Shown one piece after another: positions 9,177 to 23,951 of a DNA stretch of 64,000 nt (position 1 is its first letter; each line of letters opens with the position of its first letter). The notes beneath the pieces were generated by a model. It saw only the letters and a program-made list of their open reading frames with translations, was not told the origin of the DNA and searched no databases. The DNA comes from Seison nebaliae. Taxonomy: Eukaryota; Rotifera; Pararotatoria; Seisonacea; Seisonidae. The stretch is taken from contig JALJEE010000226.1 of assembly GCA_023231475.1 (NCBI GenBank), positions 1-64,000 on the forward strand. Reading direction: 5' to 3'. Both the position numbers and the translations under genes were made by a program.

Positions 9177-12100
9177 ATTCGGATCTTAAAATTATCAGCT
9201 TTATATTTCAGTTGATATCATCGAAATTCCGTTAGTTAAAAGGAGATAAAAGAAATTTTGTTTTTATCATTTACTCAAATAGATATTTCTATTAGATACT
9301 TTTCTAGATATTTAGATTAAAAATGTAATTCAATTAAAATTTTCCTTATTAGAATTATTTATAGAAAAAAATTATGAAAATTAATTTTATTAAAAACTTG
9401 ATTGAATTTGAAATTAAATTTATTTTCTAATATTTTTTTCGAAATGAAAATTAAAATTGATTTTTGTGATCGTAACTCATTTTTACCTTATCTCTAATAG
9501 TAGAAAGTTATAAAAGAATTTATGTGGACACTTTCGAGTAATATGAGATATGTCATGTCATTTTAAATGTTCCGTTGTTCAAACTGTAGACGAACTGTAA
9601 TAATTGTGAAAGGAGAATAATAAGAGAAAATTTTGATGAATTCGGACAGTTACGATCAGTTCGATCTCCACCAATTTGCTATTATTACATGTGTTGGGTG
9701 GGAGTGTGGGGACTGACAATCATCCTAAAGAATAATGGTTAGAAAGAACTTCTTGACCTGAATAAATGAAAATTTTCAGAGAGACTATTTTCATTAAATT
9801 ATCATATCCACGAAAATGAAATTTGTAAATTATTATTCATATATCTCGCAAAAAGCAATCGTTAATTTATATGAATTGATCGCCACATATCAGGGTAATG
9901 AAAAGAAATTGAATATCGACTGAAGTTAATTTGAACGTAGAAGAAAATGGATAGTGGATCGATGATGTAGAATGAATTTTAATTAGCAACTATTGCACAA
10001 TCAATAAAAAATTTGTTCAATAGAAAACAGTGACCCGTTTCAGTGAATAAAAGAAGAAGAAAAAAACCGTTTTCATGTTATAATATGAAATGAAAGTTTG
10101 TTAATACTTTTCAATTCTTCTTAATAAGTTTCAATTATTTTCTAATTGTCTACGATTAACCATGTAAACTGTTGTATTATGATATGTCCATGTTACCACC
10201 ACCTCTCGAAACCACCATTAATGATGAAAAGAAGAGTATTGTGCATTCGTCTAACTCATTCGTCCAATTCATTTCTCCATTCGGTTAATCATTCGTTTTG
10301 TCATATGTTCTCCTAATTCTCCTCCTCCTTTCCTAACAACATTTACTCAACTTCGAGTCGATTGTGTTCTATGGCGACGAATATATGTAGACCAGTAGAT
10401 GGATGCTTATGAATTGCTGGCTATATAAGTGAGGTCTGTCCCTTTCTCTTGTCAAACCAATCTGTAGGGAATTGCTCATTTATTGTTGATGGAATGGAAA
10501 TAATGAACGAGTCCTTTCCACATACATTTTTATTGTTCATTCAATATATGCATCAATTCCGAACATTAATGATGAATTGGAGCAGTGCATTGGTGGTGGT
10601 CAGTTGTATGTTAGATACAATCCTCTCCAATTTAATAAGAAAGATATATTGTTGAATAAATTTCTTCTTTTTTTAATCATCAAATAAATTATGTTTAATA
10701 CAATAATTACGATTATTGATTGCATATTATGGTGAATTTGTTGATTAGTTTTAAAAAGTGAAAATATTAGCGAAATCAAATTGTTAGTTAGTTCTAAATA
10801 AAAGCGATTGTTACCTAACGAGTTTTCTTTCGACACCTTTCCCACTCCGATTAGTTTCCTTATTCAACTTTCTCACAATAAAGAAATGGTAAATATTAAG
10901 GAAAGAAAGATATTGTGGGTGGAAAAGTTCCACATTCTAAATAATTATATGTTTCACCTCCTTCTCCGTGTTCTCCGATTCACAAACACATTGGAGCTAA
11001 TAGATTCATAACAACTTAAATCTAAACAGGAAAAAGCGATAACGTTTCTTGAAAAAAAATTCCCGAAATAATTACTCATGATAATAAGTCGTTTTATGAT
11101 TTATGATTGAACCTCCCCTCTCACAACTTTTCTCAACTACCTATAGTCAAATTGTAATTTTCATTTGAAGTAAATTGTTCTTATCTTCCTTCAAAACCGA
11201 ATTTCCTTCTTCTCACGATCCGTACACGTACAAACTTTGAGATTATATTCAAAATTTTATTGGTGATATCTATTTTAAATGCACAGAAATGAGACATCAT
11301 TTGTTACTTTGGGAAGTTACTTGAACATCTGTGCGGTTTTTCTTATTGATTTATTTCGGTTCTCTCTAATTGGGATGGTAATAGTCGTAAAATGATGAAT
11401 TTGTGAATGATTAAAGAGAGAAATGTGAAATGATCATGATATATTTCCAACTTCAAGTTATTTCTTACTATTGGTGAGTGAGAAGGTATTATTCGACCAT
11501 TTAGTATTGTCCTCTTTAACTACAATTCATTTAGTTTGACAGCTGCTTGTCCCGTCTATTTGGTGTTGTTTCCTTAAATTGTTTATAATTTATTACCGCT
11601 CATTAAGTCATACATTGATATATTGATATGTCTAAGTGACCGATAATGAGTGAAGAAAATAAAAGATCCATGTTCCTTCTCCTCAATTGAACACCTCAAC
11701 ATTCCACAAATATAGACGTTGATTGAAGATGGTATTATTCAGGAGAACCGGAAGTTTATCTATGCCTGTCATCGAATCGCCTTACCAATTCTCACGTACA
11801 ACATGAGCCACTTATTACACTAGACGTGTGTCGTTCTATTTAACTACCCCATTTCTCCATTTACTTTTCCCAAAATTTTGTTTTCCTCTTTTATCTTTTA
11901 AACACTTTCTTCTGATAATGCTCAAATGAGATTTCTTAATAAATCTCCTCTAATTTCATCGATGGTTTATTGCATCGAGTGAAGACAAGCGGGTAGCCAT
12001 GTGAAACTGAAGAATACAAATGAACTATTTCCGTTTCGCATAAAATTAGTCGAGTACCATATGAAGAGTTCGCATATGAACTATTAGACTTATTGCAGTC

Positions 12101-15100
12101 ACCAATATTTGTATTGCATTGTGATGTAATGACATTTGGTTTTTAAAGGAAAAAAACCATAAAAAAATGGGAAGACGATGAAAGAATTGTGAGAGGAATT
12201 GATTAATCAATTAATCAATGAATCAATAATTATTATTTGTTCATTTATGTACATTAAGAGGAGATGTTATCTTCAACTCGGAAAAATCGGAACATTTAAT
12301 CATTGTATGATTGTAATGTAGAAGAAATATTTTATGTATATTGGTGATTGTGTTATTGCGACCCACATGTCAGTCTCATCGACCTAATCGACCGATGACG
12401 ATGTAATTGATCGCCGTTGTAACATTACGATGAATTAGAAATTCCATCAAGTTTTTCTTTTCTTGCATCATTAATATTCCTCTTCCGCATGTATATTATT
12501 TTGTATTGATATATGTCTATGTATACCTTCTCCTTTTCCTACCCACAATCACAGAAAGAAATTGGTAAATTATTTTTGGGGACATTGTTTATGTCGTTTC
12601 CATTAAAACAACACTTATAGGTACACACAAAGGTAGTCGCAGTAGTAGTTAGATGGATGTGTGTATGTGTATATACATCGATGTCTAGTCGAGGTAAGGG
12701 AATTGAGAGAATATACATTCGTTTCATATGCTGCGATCTATTCAACTTACTATCACTTCATTCGACGAAGAAACTAGAAGTTTTAGTGGTTTTCTCGTCA
12801 CAGTTCTCCTCACACACTTCTTCCATCCACACTATATCAAGAGGGGAAGAACGTTTAATACGCTAACCCAACCATTTTTTCTAACAACATTCTGCTACAT
12901 TAAAGTGAGAAAAGTTTTCCAGATTTTCGAACGACACTGTAAATTCTTTGTTGTTAAATTGGATTTCTTTCGTCGTCGTTTGTTTAATCTTCATGTTTCT
13001 CATCAAAGTTTAATCTTTATTCATTAATCAAGATAAATTATTCGTTCTTCCGTTCGTTCATTCTTCCGTTAAATTACGAAACTTACTCTTGGGTAAACCA
13101 TATTTCCATAAAATATATTCTACTCATTATGTAACAATGTGAAAATGACCGGATTGTTGCATAATGTAATCTCCGTATCATATTGAGATAATCAGACGAT
13201 TTGCATGTAAGAATGTGACTGACTGAATAATATTTCTTATCAAATCATCGATGAACATCAATCAATTCCCATAAAAAATAAACAATTTGCATACTGCATC
13301 GGTTTCAAAGAGACACTAATTTTTTTTCCTGATTGCCAAATATATTTTTTGGAAATCCCTTCTTATTCTCGATTTAATATATAGACAGGAAAAATAGACA
13401 GAATAAACGACGAAATATGATCCATTAATATTCCGTAGTAATTCCCATCATTTATATGTTTTCTTAACTGATTCTTCACTGGGATGGGAAGATAGGAAAC
13501 ATGTCAATCCCTTATGTTCTTTCCACTATCATAAAACGAGAATTTATAAAGATAATTTGTTAAAAATAAGCTAGTCTAGCTAAGTCACTTTTCTTACAAG
13601 CTTAGAGATAGCAAGCTAAGTCTAATTCGCGAGAACGAGAAATCTTCACTTTTACGTCTTCCGATTTAATTGTCGCGCTTCGATACCATTGTCTCCCATA
13701 CGATATCAGGGAGACTTTCCTTTACTACACACTGAAAAAAGAAAAAGATGTGTTAAAAAAAACGGAAGAAGAATTAGTTATGCAGACTCTTCGATTCGTC
13801 CACAACACAGAATGAAAGAAGAGATAATCCCTGTCTATCAGTTGTGTCGGTGAATGGACATAGGAACGATGGGAAAAATTCTCGAAATAATCTTCGAGAA
13901 TGAATAAGTAGAATGACCGACGGCTATTTGTTTGACTTGATAATTCAACAGAAAAATCTTCAAAGATAACAACCAAATTGGCTATCGAAAACTCAGATTT
14001 CTTTTGTAGAACCTCGCTATGTTCCTTTTTCTATTTTTTCAAAGAAAAGGGAAATTATTGTCTAAATTTACATAATTTCACATCAAGTAACTCTTATAGA
14101 TAAGGTTAGTTTTTTCCCGCTTGTTCCTAAATAGTCAGTTAAGAAAATCCAGCACATTCCTAATAAATAAATTGATGTAACGAACGTAAATTACTTGAAA
14201 AAAATGAATTGAACGAAATTGATTGTCAATCAACTGGGTATGATAAACATCAAGTCTATGATCTTTTTATACGCCTACTTCTTTCTTCTTATTCTTTTCC
14301 TTAAAGAACAGAAGAACTTAAACTAGGATGAAGACGAAAACCATATCTCATATATCATATAATTACTTATTTTCTTCATTCATTATGTAAAGTGACGATA
14401 ACCAATTGAGAAAGATCACGCAACTACGAAGCGTCTATCAACGAAAACTTTCCGCTTCGCGTGATCCAATTCATTAAATTGCTGTCCAGTTGGCCATTTT
14501 CGTAACGAAATGAACACTTCTCGAATAATGAGGAAAGTAAGGAAATTCTTTTTTTTTTGGAGTAAAAAAATTAAAGTTAATTTCTATTGACTAATTTCGT
14601 CGTGTGCCAACTAGTCAGTTAATTTTCGTATCAGAATTCAATGTGACATATTTTGCAACTGAAAAAAATTTCAAAAATATTTTATTTATTTCAAGTAATT
14701 TTCAGAAGGCAAATGTTTCTATGAGTTCGAAATGAAAAATTGTATTTATATTCCGCATGTCCTAATAATTTTTATATCAACATCGTTGGATGATTAGATT
14801 AGTGTTAACAAGATTGATAGATATCCATATGTATATCAATAATAGTTGTGCAGATGTTATTTGTGTAAGTTATTCCTGTGAAAGTAAAATAGTCGATCAT
14901 GCTTCGTTTTATGGAGAAACTTGAGAGTAAATATGTGTGGAAGTTTATTATTTATTTGTCTTATTAATTAGAATCTGTTGAAATCGGTAATGAGACGGAT
15001 TCGACGATGGTGGCCGCACGTCTTATTTGCTTTTCTCACATGTTTCGCATCAATATCGTCGCGAAGCTATCGATCAACAACGGATGTTTGAACAACACTA

Positions 15101-15900
15101 CAATTACAAAACCATGAGAAGGAGAACCAATATTCATTTCATTCTGCTCCATTCTGATTTTATTTCTTATTTAATTGAATTAAATGAATACGTTTGAAAA
15201 ATAATGAATTCTTATTCACCAGATTAATGGCAAAAAAGTTATTTAATTATATCGGCAAATAAGAAATCGTAAAATTTCCATCTATTTTTAAAAGTAAATA
15301 ATTTTGAGTTGAACTTGAAATATTTGAGTTTTTTAAAGAAAACATGTTATTTCGATGATTAGCTATTATGTGATTTAACGTTCATTCATAAATTTTATTA
15401 GAACTCATTCTACCACCTATAATTTTCATTAAAAAAAATCAATAAGACAAGCTCATTGTTATTTATGGGGAGGACGAGCCTACTCTCGACACATTTCCAT
15501 TTTTCAATGGTTTGACTTTAATCATGACAATACGTATGATGAGATTGATGATGTGCATTGAATGAAAGATTGGAACTCATCAGCTGCTCATTCAGCTAAC
15601 GACAATTGTCCTGTATGTGAGAGAATGACTACCGCTCTATTCCGTAGGATCAATTGAAAAGCAATGCATACGGTAATGATGGTTGTGTCGAGCAGGAGTC
15701 TACTATATATAGAGTGGCAATAAAAAAAAAGATAAAAGAACTTGATGAAGAGAATAGTGCGCTATTCAACTCGTTACCGCTCCCAAACACCAACTGCAAC
15801 CACAACAATTTTATTTAGTTGGTACGGGGAATATCACCATTATTATTCTTATCGAGCTGTTACTAGAAAAGAATCGATATAATATTCTCTATTTTGAATA
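9177..15900. other. Gene-poor stretch, first half (no supported gene)
   Basis: No reading frame here has a recognisable domain, conserved composition or a plausible multi-exon structure; all are short and overlap on both strands. Visible local features are a TATA-like element CTATATAAG near 10421, short TG-rich tracts near 12655-12670 and a palindromic patch rich in CTAG/AGCT near 13570-13622. A possible TATATATAG element lies near 15704. The AT-rich sequence contains many TAATTA-type words, which occur by chance at this composition. It may contain regulatory DNA, untranslated exons or a long non-coding RNA. Confidence 0.45.
10421..10460 (+). promoter_or_regulatory. Possible TATA-box core promoter
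   Basis: The sequence GGCTATATAAGTGAGG is a close match to the animal TATA box with G/C-richer flanks, unusual against the surrounding AT background. A pyrimidine-rich stretch follows about 20-30 bp downstream, where initiation would be expected. No confirmed gene follows; a 68-residue frame beginning at 10449 has no recognisable features. A chance match in AT-rich DNA cannot be excluded. Confidence 0.25.
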
Positions 15901-18900
15901 TGTTTGTCAATAATTGGAAACTACCAGTTCTCCCCTCCCCTCACCACCGACGAGATAATTAAATAATATTTCCAACATAATTATTAGGAGAATCTTTCTG
16001 GACATGTGTAGAAAAGGAATGATCATAAATATGCCAATAATTATGATTCAATGAATTCCCAATTCGTCTAATTTGCATTTTTTCTACAACTACCATCATT
16101 TCATTGATGCAGTAATATGCAATATATTTAATTATGACCAGGATGTATTTGGGATTTAGAGAAATGGAATAACATATTATTAAAACGTCCATTCACCGAT
16201 CAGATGAGGAGAGACCATAAGTCTTCACTGTTCAATTGAATCTCTTGAAGACAGAGAGAAGTTCAATTTCTCTAAAGATAAATAGATAAATTATCACCAG
16301 CATCATAAAAATAAAGAGAAGAATTTAATGTGCAATCAATTGTACCGGGTATCGCATGTGCATTCTCACAACGACATCACAGACAGATGGCTCTCGACAT
16401 TGACGCTATTTTATACGTCCTGTTCCGAGCGGCTCACATGATCAATTTGATGACGAAGGTCTCCTTTCTCATTGAGTTCTCCAAAAAACTAACTTCGTAC
16501 TAGAAAAGTTAGTGAGATATCTTCTGTATCGTCATCGATAAATTAATGTTTACATGAAAATGGAGATCGTCAGAAATATTGTTACGATTATGTTTATAGA
16601 AATTTGATCGCAATCAAAACTATTCCAAGTACATAGAATGGGAACTTCGATCAATATCCATCTACACATGGATATTTGTTCATTTATTTGATAATGAAAT
16701 ATTCTACCTGATTTCCTCTCATTCATATCAATCTCCAATGTACCTCCAATCCCATTCCATTCCATTATTCCATTCGACAGATAAACTTCTTTCCAGTTTT
16801 CTTTTTTCTCAATTCGATGAAACACAATTTCTCTCAATTCAGATAACATCTCAAATTCATATGATCTTATTTTTCTTTATCTTCACAATCTCTTCATCAT
16901 TCTCCTTTTCTCATATTTCATCTTCTTCCAATTCTTTCGTATAGTTCATAAATATATTTCCATCAATTAAGTTCTGCGATTTCCGTCATCACTTATTAAT
17001 TGACGATGGAACATTTTTTTTGATTGTGTCATGATAATTTTCACACCGTTGCTCAATATTATTGTGGTTTTGTGGAGGAGAGAACGAGTGCTAATTCTTT
17101 CACGACACGTTGAAACTGATCACATTATTCCTTCCTGTCAAATAATAAGGAGAATGGAATTGAAGAATGATAAGACATTCATCAAATCCCCATTAATTCC
17201 GTGGTGGACAATAATAGACGAAAGAAATTTTCCCATTTTCCAGACATGTGTCAACTAGTGATGGAATCTGATTCCACTTTTTATTATGTTCTCCTGATTT
17301 ATTTTCTTCGTCTTCGTATCTTTAGTAATAAATTGAAATTAGTTTTTTATTTTATTTGTTCCCAATAATTTCTCAAATATTTCTTTCGAAAGAAGACAAA
17401 TCAATTATTTTCAGTAGACGCAAATTAATTTGGACCGATTAAAAGTTTCACAACAAAAGAAAGATAATTTCTCTTGATCTTCAACTATCAGACATTTTCA
17501 CGCTAATGGCGATGATTAAGGTGTTATGATTAGATTGTGTGCAAAAGAAGACGTCGATCAATAAGTGTCGATTGGCGCTAATCGAATTTCATATTAATGA
17601 TTTCCATGTGTAATGAGAGAGATGTGTATCGATTTAACAATTATAAGAAAGTACATTAAGTGAATCGGAGGAAAGATCGTGAAATTTTAATCGAGAGATT
17701 TATTTATTATTTTTTCACGAGAAACATCTTCTCCATACGTGGGGATTTGTGAACGCGAATATTGCATTAATCGAGTGATGATGACGGTAACCGGAAATCC
17801 TTTGTTAGATTAACGCTTCTCGTCTACTTCACTTTTCTCTTAATACCTCACTCTCTCGTCGATGTCTTTGTTTCCGATTCTCCCATTCATTATTGACCAC
17901 TTCATTCCCATTACCATAATCAGTTTCGTGTGCGAGATTTTAAGTGACATGTTCTCCATCATCGTCTGTGTACGATCAATGTTCCTTCTCAATACCTTTT
18001 TCCCATTGTTTCCTTTTCCGAAGGTGATTTCTCCATTAGAGAACAATGTGGACAGTTGAGAACAGATGGGAAATGATCGATTCTCCTAGTACTACTCAAA
18101 GGAAAAGGACGATCATCATCGTACGTTCTTCAGTCAAATAAATATTTATGTGATGTGATCAAGAATACTCGAAAGAAATGGACGAATAGTGGATAATGAA
18201 GAATAGATCATCATCGACCAACAAGAAAAAGATTGTTTTATGAAAATGATTTGTTTCTTCTCATAATCATATTCATTGTCGTCAAACACATAACGCTATC
18301 TACACTGTGTAGACGTATGTAGTAGAACGTCGAGTAGGGAACATACAAAAAGTTTTTCATAGTTTCTTTGTAGCTGCACAAGTTATTATCGTTAACAGCC
18401 ATTCGAACTATTTGCATGAATGGTTGTTGAACGAGATCTAACGAAACGACTCTGCCATCAACAAAATAATAACAAACATAACTGAAACAAGGTCGATAAA
18501 TTTGCATTCATAATTAGTTGAATGTTATACGATTTCCCTCCAACTAGTTAGCTAATATTCTTTTCTCCGTTTATATATTTAAATAGATAAGTTGTCTTTC
18601 TTTCCTTTTTCATATTTTCCGTCAAAATATTTCTTTCTTTTCATGTCTCCTTTTCCCATTTCTTCGAGAAGAAGAAATTATTTGTTTCATATAAAACAAT
18701 CTTGACGGTTACTTCTTATTATCAGCTGTTTCTCTACATTTCAACGGTTCAGTTGTAATGAAACAAGCTGTTTGTTCCTTTCATTCTTCTCTTAACATTC
18801 AAGTGGTTATTACACAATATTATTGTTATTTTAAAGTAAAAGTCTTTTTCGAATTGTTCTTCATCTCATTTTAGGAAGTTTCATTTCTTAACGTTCACCG

Positions 18901-21900
18901 AAAACCCCATTATTCTTCTAACTAATAAATTCTCAATAAATCAATGACGGAAAGTGAGTAGATAATAAATCAAATTCAGAAGAAACTTCTGGAACATTTC
19001 TGATGGACGACCTTTACTTCGATGCTCATCATCTTCTGAAACATTCTTGTTTATCCATCGACTACATGTAGATAAACAACAGAAAGAATTTAATCGACAT
19101 CTTTTTGTAAAAAATGAAATTTTCAATTGCTTTTTCTTGTTGATATTAGATCTTTCATATTCGTTCTGATATGACTCACGATAATAAGAAGCATTATTAA
19201 TGTAATTCTACTATGACTAAATCGATCTATCTATTTCTTCAATGTATCAATTCGGAAAGATTATTCATCTACCACCTATGGTTCTTGGTAGAGCTACATA
19301 GGTCTCTCAGAATCAGATCTACTTCCCACAGATAACGAGTACATATTTCCAATGTGAGGATATTAGATAAATGTTGCATATAATGACGCAACAGATGTGT
19401 GTATGTGAATCACAGAACGAGTCATGGCCGTATGCACGGCATTTCTCATAAATCATCTCTATCCTTCCACATTTCCATTTCACCGAGTGTAAGTGGCAAT
19501 ATCAATTGTCTGATAATGTAGAGCGCGGTTTCCGTTTAAAAGATTCTCACAATAACTTTTGAGGAATATCAGAACTTCTTACATAATTCATTTCACAATC
19601 AACATATGCCATTAACTCTGGGAATTAGTTCAATATAAATTTATGAAACATATGTATCTGTTTATGGGAGTGATGGTGTACTTGTGTATGTGTTCTTATA
19701 TGGACACAAAATGTATGCATGTCCCTATGTACTGAAACGTCGACTGGATTTAAGCATGTTGTTTAAGCTTACGTAGGTATTTCCTATACCTCATCTGTGT
19801 ATGTATCAATCAATGTTCGTTGAATGATGAAAAGATTACGAACCAATTTGCTGTCGACCGAAATTTCATCTATATTCGCCTAAGTTCAAGGTTGGTTGAG
19901 GCGTTTCTTTCCTAATATTCCCAACATTCAATTTTCCCACAAAAAACTTATATTTTCGCTTCCGTCAATTTCATTTCTTCAACAAAAATTTGCATTCGAT
20001 AAATTCGACGGACAATTCGCCAAATGCATCACATTCAAAAAAAAACCAGGGCTTAATCGAATCAACATCTTCATCTTTAATATCTTTGTAATCTCATCGA
20101 TAAATTACGCGACAAATTTTACTACAAAAAAAACTTCATTTTTTTTCTTTTTCATGTACTTCTTCATCTTTTACCAGTTTCCATTGTTATTTAGTGAAAA
20201 GTAATAGGTAAAAAATTATATTGATTTTCATAAAAAGTCAATTATCGATTTTAATCAAACAATTTTTCTGATTTTTTTTATAAAAAAATTTTACATTTTC
20301 AAAAATTTTTTTCTCATTCGGTTTATCGATTTATTGGAATAATCGATGGAAGTGGAGAATTTTGCGTGTATCAAATATAAAATATTAATTAAGATCACAT
20401 CACTTCTTCATTAATTATCGGAAGCGATTCAATATTATTTTCAATTGAACACGATTTCCGCTGACCGAAACGTTATTCACTTCCCTATTCTATCAGGATA
20501 ATTATGGGACAAACAACGTCAAATCAAAGAAGAAAGACAAGGAAATACTTTTCTTTTTCATCAATTCTACTATTTCTACATTTTTTAATCGTCTCAATAA
20601 TTTCATTGTCTTTTCTACTCCACTACCATAACAGGAATGAAAGAAGTGAAAGGAAAATTTTTCCCAATAAAAAATACCATGAATTCCATTTCCCAAACTG
20701 AGTGTTTTAATGGGAAAGAAATTAGCAACCACAATCGACTCAACAGAATAATTTTCTCACCTCCATTTTCTCCCACCAAAATTATGTTATGTGGAAATAT
20801 TTGGAGTGAAGTTACTTCTTTTATTGATGATGTGGGAAGAAATGAAGGTTGGAACGCGTTCATCGAAATATGACTTTTTTCAGTCTAATGTTGGCTCAAT
20901 TGACTATCATATTGCTAAGTTACCATAGTAAATGGTAAATACTATATCTACTTCCTTAATCATCGAGACTATTTAGACTAAAGGGAGAGAATCATCAGTT
21001 GTATAAATGAGATGAAGGAGAAAAAAAGGAAGTGAATGTTTCGTCCCTTCCAGTGTCAACATGACGTCTGGTGGCAAAGGTGAACAGACAGACATTGATG
21101 TTTGATATCGTTTGAATAATTGAGTAAACATTTCAATTTCATTTTTCCCCATAATTCTGCGTTCAACTGAATTATTTTGGAGTTCTTCAATTCACCACAA
21201 ACTTGTGTTTACACATTCTGCATTAAATTGGCGCTTTTCCCCCGAATAAACCTGATGAAGAGGATTATTATATCATCTGTTACTCCCAGTAACCATGTCC
21301 TTGGTAACAGGAAAACATATTTGCAACGAGCAAAAATATGAATGCAAATTTTTCAGAAATAGATTAAGGATAAGTCGCTAAGGTTGTTCTAGATTCTTAT
21401 TATTTTTTCCGCACCTCTCGTTCTGTCTTTTCTTTAATACTTCCTATCGTCGCTTGATCAATTGAAAAATATGTTATTGGAAGAAATTTGAAAAAGAAGG
21501 AAGTCCCGATTAGAAAAAGGAGAATGACATAACCAAATGAATATCTAATCAGTTCCTGTTGTTATTGCAAGACAAAACAATTGAGAAGACATAGTAGAAA
21601 TATCGTTGTGAGATTAACTTCATTCTTTACACACAAATAATATTATTCCTCTTTTTTTCTGGTTCTCATTGTTGTAACATATTGACTGTTACATACAAGA
21701 ATGATATTTTCCAACAATAATACTTTCATCAATTATCATCATCATCATCATGATCGATATGATAATTATAAATTCATTTCATTAAATGATTATTTTCAAT
21801 TATTTTCTCTATTTTATCCTAATTCATTCTCCTATGCACCATCATGAAATATGGTCATATTTCCAGTATACGATGTTATTTAGTTCTTCGTCTATTTCTG

Positions 21901-23951
21901 GTATAATAGTTCGGTGGCAAATTGAACTGGAGGAAGTGCGTATTAATAGGAAGAAGAAAAAGGAAAACATTAGAAGAAATAAATAAAAGATCAATATATG
22001 TTCGATATGTTACATAATGTCGATATAATGGAGAAGAATTGAAACTTATCAATTTTTCCACATTAATAAAATTCAGTTGAAGGTTGAAGTACATATTGTT
22101 CTACTTCATTTTCACACTCTCTCCCCACGATAGACGAGAAAGAAAATTTTTTGTAGAAACACCGAAAAGTGAAGTAGATTATTCATCTTTTCTCATTACC
22201 TTTCCAAATCATATTTTCCGTATGGAAATTCTTCCCCCTTAAATATTCGCGTTTCGGGGCATGTTTAATTCATTTCAGTTGCGTGAAGCAAGATGGTTAG
22301 TGTTGAAACGACATCCGTAACCGTATCGTCGACCGCACTGTTGATGGAATCATTCGATCGACGAGAAGGCCATATACAAATTGTTGTATATGAAATGAAC
22401 ATTTCGCTCGTCGTAAACAATTGCTAAGTAGAACAAGCGTAACGATCAATTAAATGTTATTCAATGATATGTGATATAATTCGCACATTGTGAATGAAAA
22501 GTAACTAGCAATTTATCTTGTTTTAACGAATTTAAATGACGCCATATCAAAAATTTTCATTCTCCTTCCAACGCCATTCAACTTTTCCATCTAAATAATT
22601 AAGTTGACATATTAAATTAGTAAACATTTGATGGATGATTTTTATTGATAAAAATGATTGTAATTCATCTAAATTTCTTTTTTGGAAGAATAAATAGAAA
22701 ACACTTTTTTTTTTTCATAATTCACATATCATGAAACTTTGTACTGATAGTCATACAATATATGTTCTCCTCTTATAAAGCACGACCAATAAATAACGAC
22801 ATTTTTCTCATATAAGACATCTTCATTGATAATCATTAAGCATGGCACAAAGTTCCACTTTCTCCTGTTGTATAATGATAAGGTTTATATCTCGAAATAT
22901 CGACGAAAGACATGTATCAAACTGCTATCAGTCTTTCATATTATAATAATTGTTCAATCGCAATCTACATTTTCTTTTTGAAAAGTTTTTTGTAAAATGA
23001 GAACTGGGAACAAGTTGGCTATGTGTAACCCGTACTATTCACAACATCTTCCCCTACCTCCGCTATACCAGTACTAAACAAGTAGTTGTATGTAGATAAA
23101 ATGCAACGGTCTAATCATAATCATTTATCAAATTCGACCTCACTAGAAATAATGAAGTAATTATTTTTTCAAAAATGAATCATTCTCCTCCATCTCATCC
23201 TATCATACGATGTAAATGATTTATTTCTCATTATTTATCGTATTACTAATAATTAGTGTTATGTTGAGTTCAGCAAGTTCGCTATCGATGATGAAACAAA
23301 ATGTATTTAAAGACGTTCCTACTCTTTCAATTAAAAGTAACAATCTACTTCTGTTCATCGTCTTCCTCATTCCCTTCGACCTCGTACAGACCGGAGAGAT
23401 TACTTTCCATTTCATTCAAAAAAAAACTACTTTGGTTCTTTGACCTTCTAATCATCCTATGCGTCTAACTTTTTTGATTGCTCATTAGATAACGTAAGGT
23501 ATCGTTTTCGTTTTCTTTTCCAGTTTAATTCACAACTTTCTTATTTTGATTAAGTCGCAAGTCGTTGGTCTAATGAGATTTTTTTTACAAACACATTTCA
23601 ACTATCTACTCCTCATTATTTTCATCGACATCGATGTTCGATCGAACTTAATCATCATTTTCTACTAGAATAATTTGAGAGTTTACGCAAAAATTCCGAT
23701 TGCCGCTCGATGTGATGATGATGAGTGATTAAATCCATCATCAGTTATGTTATCAGTAAATGAAATTTGAGTTGGTTAAGTCCGATCACCATCACGTAAC
23801 TTTCCAAATCGAATTTGTAAATAGTAGCAGATTTTTCACTTTTGACCTGATGTGCAGACATGATGCAAAGTTACTGCACATTCAATTCGAACAGTCATTT
23901 CGATTTTATTGAACATAAATTTACACTTTTTCATTGTTTCTCCTCTTAGAA
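15901..23951. other. Gene-poor stretch, second half (no supported gene)
   Basis: A continuation of the long region without recognisable genes. Many frames of 60-100 codons exist on both strands, but all are low-complexity (Phe/Ile/Ser/Lys-rich) and consistent with chance in AT-rich DNA. One short frame at 22293-22427 has a more balanced composition and is listed separately. A short ATC repeat sits near 21735-21750. The last few hundred bases must include the promoter of the LRR gene beginning at 23952. Confidence 0.45.
22293..22427 (+). CDS. Possible 44-residue small ORF
   Basis: This ATG-initiated frame (MVSVETTSVTVSSTALLMES...) has mixed codons and a composition rich in Val/Thr/Ser, unlike the Phe/Lys/Ile noise frames nearby. 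A splice-acceptor-like TTTCAG lies about 17 bp before the ATG, so it could be a coding exon of an unrecognised gene. It is too short to identify and has no known motif. This is a weak call based on composition only. Confidence 0.2.
   Translation: MVSVETTSVTVSSTALLMESFDRREGHIQIVVYEMNISLVVNNC

Noticed and set aside
13570-13622. CTAG/AGCT-rich palindromic patch
   Set aside because: The short inverted words do not form a single long stem and there is no adjoining element; kept only as a note in the desert description.
16550-16849. 99-codon minus-strand frame in the gene desert
   Set aside because: No recognisable motif, an overlapping frame on the other strand and AT-driven composition make chance the best explanation.
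19896-20204. 102-codon plus-strand frame in the gene desert
   Set aside because: It is almost entirely Phe, Ile, Lys and Asn, as expected from AT-rich DNA, and lacks a motif.
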